A stretch of DNA of 64,000 nucleotides from Bin87 sp965204685 (lineage in GTDB: Bacteria > Chloroflexota > Dehalococcoidia > Lucifugimonadales > UBA3495): positions 3,100,001 through 3,164,000 of the forward strand of contig OZ242004.1 in assembly GCA_965204685.1 (NCBI GenBank). Direction: 5' to 3'. The position numbers and the translations under genes are program-made. How positions within the stretch are numbered: the stretch's first letter is position 1; each line of letters opens with the position of its first letter. This document shows, piece after piece, positions 30,282 to 39,195 of this stretch. The notes under the pieces are model-generated. The model worked only from the letters and a program-made list of their open reading frames with translations. It did not search any database and had not been told where the DNA came from.

Positions 30282-31892
30282 TTACTCGTCGCTCGCGACC
30301 TCCAGGTCTGTCGCTGTGCGAACTCCGGTGGGGAGGTTCCGGCGACTGCGCCGCCGCTGTAGCACGATGGCCGCGATGATAGCTGCTACGATTACGGCGA
30401 CGACAGCAACGACCACACCGATGATGATCCACGTTTCAGCATCAGAGTACTCGGTGAACACCGATACTTGAAGCCTGGCGTCGGGGGCGTCGGCGGCCGG
30501 ATTCTGGCCTACCGCGGTGTATCCCCAGTGGTCGATTTCGCCAAGTCCCGCGCCGTATTCCATGACGTCCCGCAGGTCCGATGAGTTGACCACCAGGGCC
30601 ATCTCCAACAATACGTACTCGTCCTCATCGCGCCTGACTTCGTGCCAATTGTCCACGTACCCACCAAGAGATTCCGCCCTCTCCCTGATCCGCTCGGCGA
30701 CAGAAAGTGGATCGGAGGCTGACAGGGACAAGGACGCCTCCAAGTCTACGTTGGAGCGGATGGCCAACGTGAATTGAGCATTCGGCACCTCATTGAGCGG
30801 CGCCGGGCCTACGGACGTAAGCTGCCGGCCGGACGGCGCGCCCAGGGTTGCCGCATAGTCCATCAGCGGAGCCAGGTCGGCGGGCTTGACGAACACGATC
30901 AAATCGACCGCGCGCCCTCCGCCCGCATCGTACGAACGCTTCTGGCCCACGTAACCGTCCAGTGCGTTAACGCGGGCGACGACAGCATCGGCCACCGCGG
31001 ACGGATCTCCCGTGGAGAGTCCTAAGTTGCCCACCGGAGGATCGGCAGCGTACTGCGCGGGCAAGCGCAGGTTGACGGTGATCAGAGAAGTGGCCACGCG
31101 GCCGGTCAGATCGCGCTGGGTGGCTTCGACGTGCTCAATGTCGGAACGTACCTCGGCGATACGCTGCTCGATCTGGATGATGTCCTCCACGGTGGGAGCG
31201 TTTTCCAACAGGGTGACCAGCCGTTTCTCCTGGGCGTACCAGGCAGTCAGCCGGGCCTCGTTGTCTATCAGCCTCTCGGTAACGTCCGTGGAGGAAACCC
31301 CTTCGTCGGTGACGCGACCCAGGGCACGCAGGGATTCGAGGCCGTTGTCCAGGCGATCAGCGGGCACGCGAATGCGAACGGTAGCCGAACGGTAACCGGC
31401 TTCTCCGAAAACTTCAGAGGATTCGACCCAGCCGCCGCTCTGGACGGCTAGCGCTTCAACCCGGCGCACGTTGGCGTCGATGTCCGTAACCTCCAGAGTG
31501 ATCCACGACTCCACGATCAATTTTCGCGCCGATTGGGGCTGAGGCGAGTCGGAAGCCTGAGGCTGTTGTGGTCGCTGCGCAGCGGACTGCTGTGACGCTG
31601 CGACTGGAGCGGGTGTCGGAGCCGCGGCCGCGGCGGCCGGCATTGCGGGCGCCGCTGTAGCGGCCATACCGGGTCGTCCGCGCAAACTCTCGGCTCCATC
31701 GGCTCCCGCCGGACCGGGCGCGCCCGCCGGACCTGATTCTTGAACTGCAAACTCACGATAGGAGTCATCGGCCTGTGACGCGGCCGGCGCCATAGCCGGC
31801 GCCCCCGCCGCCCCGCCGCAGGCCAGCGCCAACACCGCCAGGACCAGCATCAGCGTAGGCAACCAGGCCTTTCTCAGGTTACGAATGTGCAT
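30282..31892 (-). CDS. DUF4349 domain-containing membrane/lipoprotein
   Basis: A 536-residue envelope protein. It has an N-terminal export signal (residues 1-25, ending ALAC with a possible lipidation Cys25), a low-complexity Ala/Pro/Gln linker including five collagen-like triplets (GPAGAPGPAGADGAE, about residues 54-68), and a DUF4349-type core with the coiled-coil segment TVEDIIQIEQRIAEVRSDIE. A C-terminal transmembrane helix (about 490-515) is followed by an Arg-rich cytoplasmic stop (LQRRRSRR). The core appears twice in related form (residues about 125-320 and 320-470). Function of DUF4349 is not established. GGGGG lies upstream of its ATG. Confidence 0.82.
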   Translation of the reverse strand: MHIRNLRKAWLPTLMLVLAVLALACGGAAGAPAMAPAASQADDSYREFAVQESGPAGAPGPAGADGAESLRGRPGMAATAAPAMPAAAAAAPTPAPVAASQQSAAQRPQQPQASDSPQPQSARKLIVESWITLEVTDIDANVRRVEALAVQSGGWVESSEVFGEAGYRSATVRIRVPADRLDNGLESLRALGRVTDEGVSSTDVTERLIDNEARLTAWYAQEKRLVTLLENAPTVEDIIQIEQRIAEVRSDIEHVEATQRDLTGRVATSLITVNLRLPAQYAADPPVGNLGLSTGDPSAVADAVVARVNALDGYVGQKRSYDAGGGRAVDLIVFVKPADLAPLMDYAATLGAPSGRQLTSVGPAPLNEVPNAQFTLAIRSNVDLEASLSLSASDPLSVAERIRERAESLGGYVDNWHEVRRDEDEYVLLEMALVVNSSDLRDVMEYGAGLGEIDHWGYTAVGQNPAADAPDARLQVSVFTEYSDAETWIIIGVVVAVVAVIVAAIIAAIVLQRRRSRRNLPTGVRTATDLEVASDE

Positions 31893-31967
31893 GTCAACTG
31901 CCCCCTTTCATCTGCACCATCATACGCAATGGCGCCTAGACTGGTTTGCGGGAAGTGACTGCGGGTA

Positions 31968-31976
31968 TGCTACAAT
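31968..31976 (+). promoter_or_regulatory. Extended -10 promoter of tRNA-Pro
   Basis: TGCTACAAT, an extended -10 of TGn plus TACAAT, ending 11 bases before the tRNA 5' end. A TTGCGG about 19 bases further upstream could act as a weak -35. Confidence 0.5.
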
Positions 31977-31987
31977 CTGAATATAGT

Positions 31988-32063
31988 CGGGGTGTAGCGC
32001 AGTGGCTAGCGCGCCACGTTCGGGACGTGGAGGTCGGTGGTTCGAATCCACTCACCCCGACCA
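31988..32063 (+). tRNA. tRNA-Pro (CGG), CCA encoded
   Basis: Acceptor CGGGGTG/CACCCCG, D-stem GCGC/GCGC, anticodon stem CCACG/CGTGG with loop TTCGGGA (anticodon CGG at 32021-32023, G at position 37 as expected for Pro), T-stem GGTGG/CCACT, discriminator A and encoded CCA. Reads CCG codons. The FAD-oxidase gene starts 29 bases later. Confidence 0.95.
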
Positions 32064-32091
32064 TTATTTTTGCCCGAACGGGAGGGATGCG

Positions 32092-33705
32092 ATGGCGCGC
32101 CGCAGTTTCTGGGCCTGGGGGATGGAGGACCGGGAGCCGTCGTCGGCCGACTATGCGACGATGGCGGAGCGAATAAACCACAGGTACGGAGCATTGCTGC
32201 CGGCTCCGAAGCCTCCCACCGACGCTGACCTCAACCTTCGCCAGCCGCGCTTCACGCCGCACCCGCTGGTCGCCGAGTTCTGCACCATGGACGACCACGA
32301 CCGGGCGGCGCACACCTACGGGCGCAGCTTCCGGGATCGAATCCGCGGCTTCAACTGCGAATTTCCCAACCCGCCGGACGTGATTGCGTACCCACGCACC
32401 GAGGAAGAAGTTATCCGGGTGCTGGACTGGTGCGCCAACTCCAACATCGTGGCGATCCCTTACGGCGGCGGCAGCACCGTGGTAGCGGGCGTGGAGCCTC
32501 CGGAAGCGGATAAAGTCTGCACCATCGACTTGACACGACTGGACCGGGTGCTGGAAATGGACGAAACGTCCCGGGCGGCCCGTATACAGGCCGGCGCTCT
32601 GGGGCCGGCGTTGGAATCGCAACTGCGCCCCCACGGCTACACGCTGCGCCACTTCCCCCAAAGCTTCGAGTTCTCGACCCTGGGCGGCTGGATCGCCACC
32701 CGCAGCGGCGGCCACTACGCAACCAACCACACGCACATCGACGACTTTGTGGAGTCGGTGCGGATGGTGACGCCGGCCGGCGTTTGGGAATCGCGGCGGC
32801 TGCCGGGCAGCGGCGCCGGGCCCTCGCCGGACCGGATGGTGATCGGCAGCGAGGGCATCCTGGGGATCATTACCGAAGCGTGGATGCGGATACAGGCGCG
32901 TCCCCGGTTTCGGGCTTCCGCCGGCGTGGTGTTCGACGGGATGCACGCCGCATCGGAGGGTGCGCGGCTGATCGCGCAAGCCAAGCAGTGGCCGGCGAAT
33001 CTGCGGATGCTGGACCCTTCGGAAGCCGAAGACTTCGCGGGTCTGGACGGAAAACAGGCTTTGCTGATTATTGGGTTCGAGTCGGCCGAAATCCCGCAGG
33101 GAGACAACATCCGGCAGGCGGTTGACATTGCCAGGGATGCCGGCGGAACGATCAGCGAGGACGACATCGTGGTGGCCGACTCGGCCGAACGCGCGGGCTC
33201 CTCGGCCGGCCGTCAGGGAGCCGTAGGGAACTGGCGTGACTCGTTCATCAACGCTCCCTACGAACGGAACGCGACGATTGGGTTCGGGATCGTGGCCGAG
33301 ACGCTGGAAACGGCGATCACCTGGGAACGCTGGCCTGCAATGGACGAGATGGTGCGCGGGGCGCTGGAAGAGGCGCTGCAACGGACCTGCGGCGGCGGCC
33401 GCGTGTCCTGCCGGTTCACCCACGTTTACCCGGACGGGCCAGCGCCGTACTACACCTTCGAGGGCTTGGGACAGGTGGGCGGCGAACTGGAAGCGCACGC
33501 CGCGATCAAGCAGGCGGCGTCGGACGCGGTCATGGCCGCCGGCGGAACCATCACCCACCACCACGCCGTGGGACGCTCCCACCGGCCCTGGTACGACGAG
33601 CAGCGCCCGGACCCGTTCGCCGAAGCGTTGCGGGCAGTCAAGCGGTCAGTGGATCCCAACGGAATACTGAACCCGGGCGTGTTGATTGACCCGGCACGAG
33701 ACTGA
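32092..33705 (+). CDS. FAD-binding oxidase, alkylglycerone-phosphate-synthase-like
   Basis: A 537-residue VAO/PCMH-type flavoprotein. The FAD-binding PYGGGSTVVAGV starts at about residue 123, and the RSGGHYATNHTHIDDFVE stretch and the triple-His motif THHHAVGRSHRPWY (H489-H491) are the pattern of alkylglycerone-phosphate synthase (AGPS). AGPS swaps the acyl chain of acyl-DHAP for a fatty alcohol, making an ether bond. Bacterial relatives also include GlcD-like 2-hydroxyacid oxidases, so the ether-lipid role is inferred. ATG at 32092 after GGGAGG; a longer frame overlaps tRNA-Pro and is rejected. Confidence 0.85.
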   Translation: MARRSFWAWGMEDREPSSADYATMAERINHRYGALLPAPKPPTDADLNLRQPRFTPHPLVAEFCTMDDHDRAAHTYGRSFRDRIRGFNCEFPNPPDVIAYPRTEEEVIRVLDWCANSNIVAIPYGGGSTVVAGVEPPEADKVCTIDLTRLDRVLEMDETSRAARIQAGALGPALESQLRPHGYTLRHFPQSFEFSTLGGWIATRSGGHYATNHTHIDDFVESVRMVTPAGVWESRRLPGSGAGPSPDRMVIGSEGILGIITEAWMRIQARPRFRASAGVVFDGMHAASEGARLIAQAKQWPANLRMLDPSEAEDFAGLDGKQALLIIGFESAEIPQGDNIRQAVDIARDAGGTISEDDIVVADSAERAGSSAGRQGAVGNWRDSFINAPYERNATIGFGIVAETLETAITWERWPAMDEMVRGALEEALQRTCGGGRVSCRFTHVYPDGPAPYYTFEGLGQVGGELEAHAAIKQAASDAVMAAGGTITHHHAVGRSHRPWYDEQRPDPFAEALRAVKRSVDPNGILNPGVLIDPARD

Positions 33706-33760
33706 CGTCTATAAGCGACAGCATCATCGTCGGATGATTATTCACGGAGGGAGGCAGACT

Positions 33761-34489
33761 ATGGTAAGCAAACCAGTCGCCGCCGGCTCGGATCCGCCCC
33801 CGGAAACCGAAGACCCCAGCATCCATTACCCGGATACGGACGGTGAGCCATTGGCGGAGACCGAGTTCCAGTTCAACCCGCTGACGGAAATGGTTCATGC
33901 TCTCCGAGTGCAATATGAAGACCGCCCGGATGTGTACGTGGCCGGCGATATGTTTGTGTATTATCGGATGAACGACGCCAGCGCCAATGTCGCGCCCGAC
34001 GTATTCGCGGTGTTCGGAGTGGACAAGCACACCCGCCGTTCTTACATGGTATGGCGGGAAGGCAAAGCGCCCGACTTCGTAATGGAAATCGCATCGGCGG
34101 GTTCCTACGACCGGGACATCGGACACAAGCGGGACGTGTATGCCGCCATCGGCGTGACGGAGTACTGGCGGTTTGACCCACTCCGGGAATGCTTTGACCC
34201 ACCGTTGGCCGGGGAGCGCCTGGCGGATGGCGCGTACGAACCCATTCCTGTATCCGAGGATGCGGACGGCATATTGCGCGGGTACAGCGCATTGTTGGGA
34301 CTGGACATCTGCGTCAGGGATGATCTGCTGCGACTGTACGACCCAATCAATCGGAATTGGCTGCTCAACCTGTCCGAGGCGGAAGCGGCCCGCACCGAGG
34401 CGGAAGCATCGCTCCGGGCAGCAGCAGAACGCAATCGGGAACTGGAAGCCTTGCTTCGAGCACACGGTATTTCGCCGGAGCCTGAATAA
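33761..34489 (+). CDS. Uma2 family (DUF820) restriction-endonuclease-fold protein
   Basis: A 242-residue Uma2 protein with a PD-(D/E)XK fold. Catalytic-type residues are in the normal order: D80 (APDVFAVFG), E109 (PDFVMEIAS) and K123 (GHKRDVYAAIGVTEYWRFDP). The C-terminal 40 residues form a predicted coiled coil (ALRAAAERNRELEALL-like heptads). Members multiply in cyanobacteria and Chloroflexota, and their biological target is unclear. Start ATG 33761 with GGAGGGAGG upstream. It sits alone between oxidoreductase genes. Confidence 0.85.
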   Translation: MVSKPVAAGSDPPPETEDPSIHYPDTDGEPLAETEFQFNPLTEMVHALRVQYEDRPDVYVAGDMFVYYRMNDASANVAPDVFAVFGVDKHTRRSYMVWREGKAPDFVMEIASAGSYDRDIGHKRDVYAAIGVTEYWRFDPLRECFDPPLAGERLADGAYEPIPVSEDADGILRGYSALLGLDICVRDDLLRLYDPINRNWLLNLSEAEAARTEAEASLRAAAERNRELEALLRAHGISPEPE

Positions 34490-34525
34490 TACCGATGGTC
34501 GGTCTTCACACGGGAGGGACATAAA

Positions 34526-35554
34526 ATGCGCGGGGTAGTTTTCACCGGAGACAAAGAGGTCGAAATCCGCACCTTGCCGGATCCCCACCCCGGGCCGGGC
34601 GAGGTCGTCATCGCCATGAAAGCCTCGGGGTTATGCGGCAGCGACCTGCGGCACTACCGTGCGCCCAAGGCAGAACGCGGTGATCCGGCGAACCTGAAAG
34701 TAGCCGGGCATGAGCCCTGCGGCGTGATTGCCGAAGTCGGGCGCGGCGTCACCGAAGTCGCGGTGGGCGACCGGGTGATGATGCACCATTACACCGGCTG
34801 CCGGGCTTGCACCATGTGCCGGATCGGGTACACGCAGATGTGCCTGCACGGATCTGTGGTTTACGGAACGGGTGCCAACGGCGGGCACGAGGACTACCTG
34901 GTGTGCCCGGCGTACACGTGCGTCAAAATGCCCGAGGGGTTGGACTTTGACGAAGGGGCAGCGTGCGCCTGCGGCACCGGAACGGCGTTCTGGGCGCTGA
35001 AGCGGCTGAACATATCCGGCGACGACACGCTGGCCATATTCGGACAGGGGCCGGTGGGCGCCAGCGGAACCATGTTCGCCAAGGCCATGGGCGCCCGGGT
35101 CATCGCGGTGGACGTGGACCGCCAGCGGCTGGAACTGGCGCAACGGTTGGGCGCCGACGTGTGCATCGACGCCGGCACGCAGAACCCGGTGGAAGCCATC
35201 CGCGAACTCACCCACGGCGAGGGCTCGCCGGCAACGCTCGACTGCACGGGTCGGCCGGAGGCCCGGATTAACGCGGTCGACTCCGCGATGCTGTGGGGTC
35301 GCGTCTGCTTTGTCGGTGAGGGCAATACCACGACCTTCGACGTCAGCCCGCAGATCATCCACAAGCAGTTGACCATCCTGGGATCATGGACTTTCAGCTT
35401 GAACGGTTTGGAGGAAGTAGCCCGGTTCGTGGTGGACCGGCAGGTTCCGCTGAAGGAGTTGTTCACCCACCGTTTCACGCTGGACCAGGCTGACGAGGCG
35501 TACAAGATGTTCGAAGCCGGCGGCACGGGCAAAGTGTGCTTCACCTGGGGCTGA
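34526..35554 (+). CDS. Zinc-dependent alcohol dehydrogenase (MDR family)
   Basis: A 342-residue medium-chain dehydrogenase. Catalytic zinc ligands C37 and H62-E63 (GLCGSD; AGHEPCG), structural zinc site C92/C95/C98/C106 (GCRACTMCRIGYTQMC), and a Rossmann motif GQGPVGASG with an acidic residue (AVDVD) that favours NAD. Close to threonine/sorbitol-type dehydrogenases; substrate unknown. ATG at 34526 after GGGAGGG. Ends before a shared terminator. Confidence 0.9.
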   Translation: MRGVVFTGDKEVEIRTLPDPHPGPGEVVIAMKASGLCGSDLRHYRAPKAERGDPANLKVAGHEPCGVIAEVGRGVTEVAVGDRVMMHHYTGCRACTMCRIGYTQMCLHGSVVYGTGANGGHEDYLVCPAYTCVKMPEGLDFDEGAACACGTGTAFWALKRLNISGDDTLAIFGQGPVGASGTMFAKAMGARVIAVDVDRQRLELAQRLGADVCIDAGTQNPVEAIRELTHGEGSPATLDCTGRPEARINAVDSAMLWGRVCFVGEGNTTTFDVSPQIIHKQLTILGSWTFSLNGLEEVARFVVDRQVPLKELFTHRFTLDQADEAYKMFEAGGTGKVCFTWG

Positions 35555-35589
35555 ACCGACCGCAGCGAACAACGAACCCGGCCAGCGAA

Positions 35590-35614
35590 GAGGGGCGCCT
35601 GATCAGCGCCCCTC
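35590..35614. terminator. Bidirectional terminator
   Basis: 9-bp perfect stem (GAGGGGCGC/GCGCCCCTC) with a CTGATCA loop, between the convergent alcohol dehydrogenase and LLM genes. It belongs to the GGGGCG/CGCCCC hairpin family of this genome. Confidence 0.75.
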
Positions 35615-35626
35615 CTGATTGGGAAG

Positions 35627-36670
35627 TCAGGTCAATCTTGGCAGTACCTTCTTGTTAAACAGTCGCAGGGATGCCGTCTGCATCTCGTCGGGCATCAGGT
35701 TGCCGTAGTTGATCTCGTAGATAAGCTGGTCGAGGCCCAGGTTCTCTTCGAGTTCGGTGAGTCGTTCGGTCACGACGTCGGGCGTGCCGTAGACGACCTT
35801 GTCCCGGAGCCAGTCGTCATAGTCCATGCCCAGGATGATCCGGCTCTGCTCGCCCCAGTCTCCGGTGGTGCCGGCCCGGCCGGCGTAGGAGCCGACGCGC
35901 TCACCGAGACGGGTGATCGAGTTCATGGCGGACTCCATGGGGTCGCGGTACGCTGCCTTGGCGTCCTCATTGACATAGATGGGCACACGCAGGCCGACCC
36001 TGCCTTCACCGGGATGTCCGGCCGCCTTCCACGCAGCCCGGTATTCGGACATGGGGCCGGCGAGTTGGTCCAGGGTAAACACCCGGGACGGGTTGACGAT
36101 CAGCGGATAACCCATAGCGCCAATGATGGGAAAACTCTCGGCCGAGGTAACGCCGACGGTTATGGGCGGATGAGGTTGCTGGAACGGCCGTGGCGTGACG
36201 GTCAGCTCGTCGCAGGAAAAGTGCTCCCCGTGGAAGGAGAAGGTTTCCTGGGTCCAGGCGCTGACGACGATTTCCAGGAACTCGTCAAACCGGCTGCGGC
36301 TCTCCTCGAAGGTGACGTTGAAGCCCTCGTGGACGTTGGGGAAGGTGCCCCGCCCCACGCCGAGTTCGACGCGGCCGTCGCTGATGTGGTCCAGCGTCGC
36401 CATCTCCTCGGCCACGCGAATGGGGTGACCCAGCGGCAGGCAGTAGACGGCGGTGCCGATGCGCATCGTGTGGGTCTTGGCCGCGATGGCCGTGGCGATC
36501 ATCACCGGAGACGCCAGCACGCGCTCCATGTTGAAGTGATACTCGGCCAGCCAAACCGATGCGACGCCCAGGTCTTCGGCCTCCTGGACCAACCGGAACG
36601 ACTGGGTAAAGGCGTCGTGATGGTCACCGTCAATGGGCCGGGGAAACTCGAGAAAGAGTCCGAACTCCAT
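35627..36670 (-). CDS. LLM-class flavin-dependent oxidoreductase (second)
   Basis: A 347-residue luciferase-like flavoprotein. It begins MEFGLFLEFPRP and has GVASVWLAEYHFNMERV (the family AEYH motif), MRIGTAVYCLPLGHPIRVAE, LDHISDGRVELGVGRG, and a middle TPRPFQQPHPPITVG strand. It differs clearly in length and order of motifs from the LLM protein at 24117-25316, so it is not a recent duplicate. ATG at 36670 after AGGAGG. The acyl-CoA ligase gene lies just upstream on the same strand, 48 bases away. Confidence 0.9.
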   Translation of the reverse strand: MEFGLFLEFPRPIDGDHHDAFTQSFRLVQEAEDLGVASVWLAEYHFNMERVLASPVMIATAIAAKTHTMRIGTAVYCLPLGHPIRVAEEMATLDHISDGRVELGVGRGTFPNVHEGFNVTFEESRSRFDEFLEIVVSAWTQETFSFHGEHFSCDELTVTPRPFQQPHPPITVGVTSAESFPIIGAMGYPLIVNPSRVFTLDQLAGPMSEYRAAWKAAGHPGEGRVGLRVPIYVNEDAKAAYRDPMESAMNSITRLGERVGSYAGRAGTTGDWGEQSRIILGMDYDDWLRDKVVYGTPDVVTERLTELEENLGLDQLIYEINYGNLMPDEMQTASLRLFNKKVLPRLT

Positions 36671-36718
36671 ACCTGTCCTCCTCGTAATGGATGGATCGTG
36701 GCGCCGGATAGCGGCCGG

Positions 36719-38341
36719 TTACACCTGCGAACCCTGGATGCGGCGCTCCTGGCCCTGCCATTCCTTGTCGCGCAGGATGTACTTCTGGATCTTGCCCGTC
36801 GCGGTCTTGGGAAGGTCGCCGAACTCGACGCTCTTGGGCGCCTTGAAGTGGGCGATGCGATCACGAGTGAAATCGATTATCTCATCGGCCGTGAGCTGAC
36901 CGCCGTCCCGGGGAACGACAAAGGCTTTTGGAACCTCGCCCCAACGCTGGTCAGGCACGCCCACGACGCAAACCTCGAGCACGCCGGGGTGCTCCATGAT
37001 GACCTTCTCAACCTCCTGGCTGGAGATGTTCTCTCCACCGGAGATGATGATGTCCTTGGACCGGTCCTGGAGCTCGATGTAACCGTCGGGATGCCACACG
37101 GCCAGGTCACCGGAATGGAACCAGCCGCCGCGAAACGCCTCGGCGGTGGCCTCGGGATCGTTGTAATAGCCCTTCATCACTGCGTCGCCCTGCATGACGA
37201 CTTCGCCCATCGTCTCGGCGTCCCGCGGCACGTCGTCCATGTCCTCATCAACGACGCGGAGGCCGGAACCATACACGACAAAAGGAACACCCTGCCGGGC
37301 CTTGACGCGAGCCAGGTCGTCGGAGTCCAGCGCGTCCCATTCGGGCTGGCCAGCCGCGACGGTGCAGGGGCCGTAGGTCTCAGTGAGGCCGTACACGTGA
37401 ATGATTTCAGCGCCCATTCCTTCGATGGTGCGGATCACCTGTGGAGCCGGCGGCGCGCCGGCGGTCATGATGGTCAGACCGGAGAGGTCGGCGGTTGCGG
37501 CTTCCGGCGCGGCATAAAGGCCGGTGAGCACAGTGGGCGCCGCGCACAGATGGGTGACCGACTCCTCCCTGATGAGCCGGTAAACCTCGGCGGGGTCAAC
37601 GCGGCGCAGGCAGACATGAGCGCCGCCCACCGCCGTGACCGCCCAGGGGAAGCACCAACCGTTCGCGTGGAACATGGGCAGGGTCCAAAGGTAGACGCTG
37701 CGCCAGTTCATTCCCATTTCCATGGCCTCGCCCAGGGCGTTGATGTAGGCCCCTCGCGGCGTGTACTCCACCCCCTTGGGCATCCCGGTGGTTCCGGAGG
37801 TGTAGTTGATGGTGAGCGTGTCGTTCTCAGTGGCCGGGCCGGGCAGTTCGTCCAACGGGTCCACGCTGGCCAGCCACTGCTCGTATTCCAGGCCGGGGAT
37901 GTCCGTGGCCAATGGGGCCGTATCCCGCACTTGCACGTAGGTCTCAACGCCGGGGCAATCCTCGCGCAGCTGGCGGACGGTATCGGCGAGTTCCGAGTCG
38001 AACACCAGCACCTTCGCGCCCGAGTGATTAAGGATGTACGCGATCTCGCGGGGCGAAAGGCGTATGTTCAGGGCCACCAAAACGGCGCCGATGCCCATCG
38101 GCCCAAAGTTCGCCTCCAGCATCGAGGGCAGGTTGGGGAGCAGAAAGGCCACCCGGTCGCCGGGCCTGACGCCCACGCTGCGCAACGCCGCGGCCTGCCG
38201 CCGCACCCGCTCGTAAAAGAGGGCGTAGGTGGTCACGCCGCCGTTGTAAATGCAGGCGGCGCGGTGCGGGTACACTGCGGCGCTGCGCTCCAGGAAAAGC
38301 AGGGGGGTTAGCTTGTGGTCGGATGCGGTGGGAATAGTCAT
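36719..38341 (-). CDS. Acyl-CoA synthetase (AMP-binding, fatty-acyl-CoA ligase type)
   Basis: A 540-residue ANL-superfamily ligase that activates a carboxylic acid with ATP and CoA. P-loop-like motif YTSGTTGMPKG (about residues 178-188), the MFHANGW stretch, the YGLTETYGPCTV A5 motif, GWFHSGDLAVWHPDGYIELQ and the final catalytic lysine region PKTATGKIQKYILR. The sequence is most like medium- to long-chain acyl-CoA synthetases of the FadD/AlkK kind. The ATG at 38341 is chosen; a longer frame to 38389 adds an unconserved N-terminus. No strong ribosome site. Confidence 0.9.
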   Translation of the reverse strand: MTIPTASDHKLTPLLFLERSAAVYPHRAACIYNGGVTTYALFYERVRRQAAALRSVGVRPGDRVAFLLPNLPSMLEANFGPMGIGAVLVALNIRLSPREIAYILNHSGAKVLVFDSELADTVRQLREDCPGVETYVQVRDTAPLATDIPGLEYEQWLASVDPLDELPGPATENDTLTINYTSGTTGMPKGVEYTPRGAYINALGEAMEMGMNWRSVYLWTLPMFHANGWCFPWAVTAVGGAHVCLRRVDPAEVYRLIREESVTHLCAAPTVLTGLYAAPEAATADLSGLTIMTAGAPPAPQVIRTIEGMGAEIIHVYGLTETYGPCTVAAGQPEWDALDSDDLARVKARQGVPFVVYGSGLRVVDEDMDDVPRDAETMGEVVMQGDAVMKGYYNDPEATAEAFRGGWFHSGDLAVWHPDGYIELQDRSKDIIISGGENISSQEVEKVIMEHPGVLEVCVVGVPDQRWGEVPKAFVVPRDGGQLTADEIIDFTRDRIAHFKAPKSVEFGDLPKTATGKIQKYILRDKEWQGQERRIQGSQV

Positions 38342-38475
38342 TATCGTCACCGTGAGCGACAGCTCGATATTGGCTCGGTTTGGCGGCATTTTGTACCGTG
38401 AGGACGGAATTGTCTAGCCGACGGGTGTTCCTGTATCTTAAGATGGCTGTCCTGAGTTCTAAAGGAGATAAGAAG

Positions 38476-38748
38476 ATGGCCGCCGACCCGATGCCCCTAC
38501 AGTCAGAATCGCCGGAATGCCTGCCGATGTTAGCTGTATTGACGGGCGACAATCAGCTCACGATTATCGATGGCGTCCTCGCCGAATTCCAATCTGGGGA
38601 CTACTTTGAGGTCATCATTGAAGACGGCCGAATCGTGCTGACACCTATTGAACCGGCTCCCATTGAAGCCGTGTGGGCGAAAATTGAGGCGTTAGGCATC
38701 ACTGAGGCGGATGTGGCTGATGCCATAGAATGGGCGCGGGGGCGTTAG
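38476..38748 (+). CDS. AbrB/SpoVT-like antitoxin
   Basis: A 90-residue protein with a swapped-hairpin AbrB-like DNA-binding segment (NQLTIIDGVLAEFQSGDYFEVI) followed by a C-terminal helix (ITEADVADAIEWARGR) of the sort that inhibits a partner toxin. The start at 38476 is supported by AAAGGAG nine bases upstream. Its stop directly abuts the ATG of the PIN toxin gene (TAGATG). It is expected to bind its own promoter and neutralise the toxin. A weak promoter (TTGTCT, 18 bases, TATCTT) lies at 38410-38439. Confidence 0.8.
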   Translation: MAADPMPLQSESPECLPMLAVLTGDNQLTIIDGVLAEFQSGDYFEVIIEDGRIVLTPIEPAPIEAVWAKIEALGITEADVADAIEWARGR

Positions 38749-39174
38749 ATGCCGCCGTTGCGCGTGGTCCTGGACAACAACGTGGTGGTGTCGGCATTGG
38801 TGTTTCCATCCGGCAGGTTGTCTTGGCTAAGTCAGGCATGGCAGTCATCGGATTTGGCGCCGATAGCCAGTTGGGAAACCATCGCGGAGTTGCGGCGCGT
38901 TCTTGGCTACCGGAAGTTTGACCTCTCGCTCAGTCGACAAATAGGAGCAATGCGCCAGTATCAGCTATGGTGCGAGATGGCCGCGGTAGGCGAACCGCCG
39001 GATGTACCGGAATGCCGCGACCCCAGAGATCGGCCGTTCCTGGAATTGGCTGTAGCAGCTCAAGCCGATGCTCTGGTTACGGGAGACAATGACCTGCTGG
39101 TTCTGGCACCTGTATTTTCCATACCTATCATCAACCCGGCCGCGCTGCGGGCGCGACTGGCACGCGATAACTGA
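38749..39174 (+). CDS. PIN-domain toxin (COG1569-type toxin-antitoxin component)
   Basis: A 141-residue PIN-domain ribonuclease. Acidic metal ligands are in the right order: D9 (VVLDNNVVVSAL), E47 (SWETIAELRRVL), D91/D94 (CRDPRDRPFLELA) and D113/D115 (TGDNDLL). It would cleave RNA when freed from its antitoxin. ATG immediately after the antitoxin stop. Together the two genes make a complete type II module. Confidence 0.85.
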   Translation: MPPLRVVLDNNVVVSALVFPSGRLSWLSQAWQSSDLAPIASWETIAELRRVLGYRKFDLSLSRQIGAMRQYQLWCEMAAVGEPPDVPECRDPRDRPFLELAVAAQADALVTGDNDLLVLAPVFSIPIINPAALRARLARDN

Positions 39175-39195
39175 CGAGCAACGGAGGAGATTACT

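Noticed and set aside
33706..33728. The bases just after the FAD-oxidase stop translate to DVYKRQ in the Uma2 frame, the peptide encoded by the Tn5/Nextera mosaic end.
   Set aside because: The DNA (GACGTCTATAAGCGACAG) differs from the mosaic end (GATGTGTATAAGAGACAG) at three positions, and the stretch lies upstream of the real Uma2 start at 33761. Likely coincidence rather than adapter contamination.
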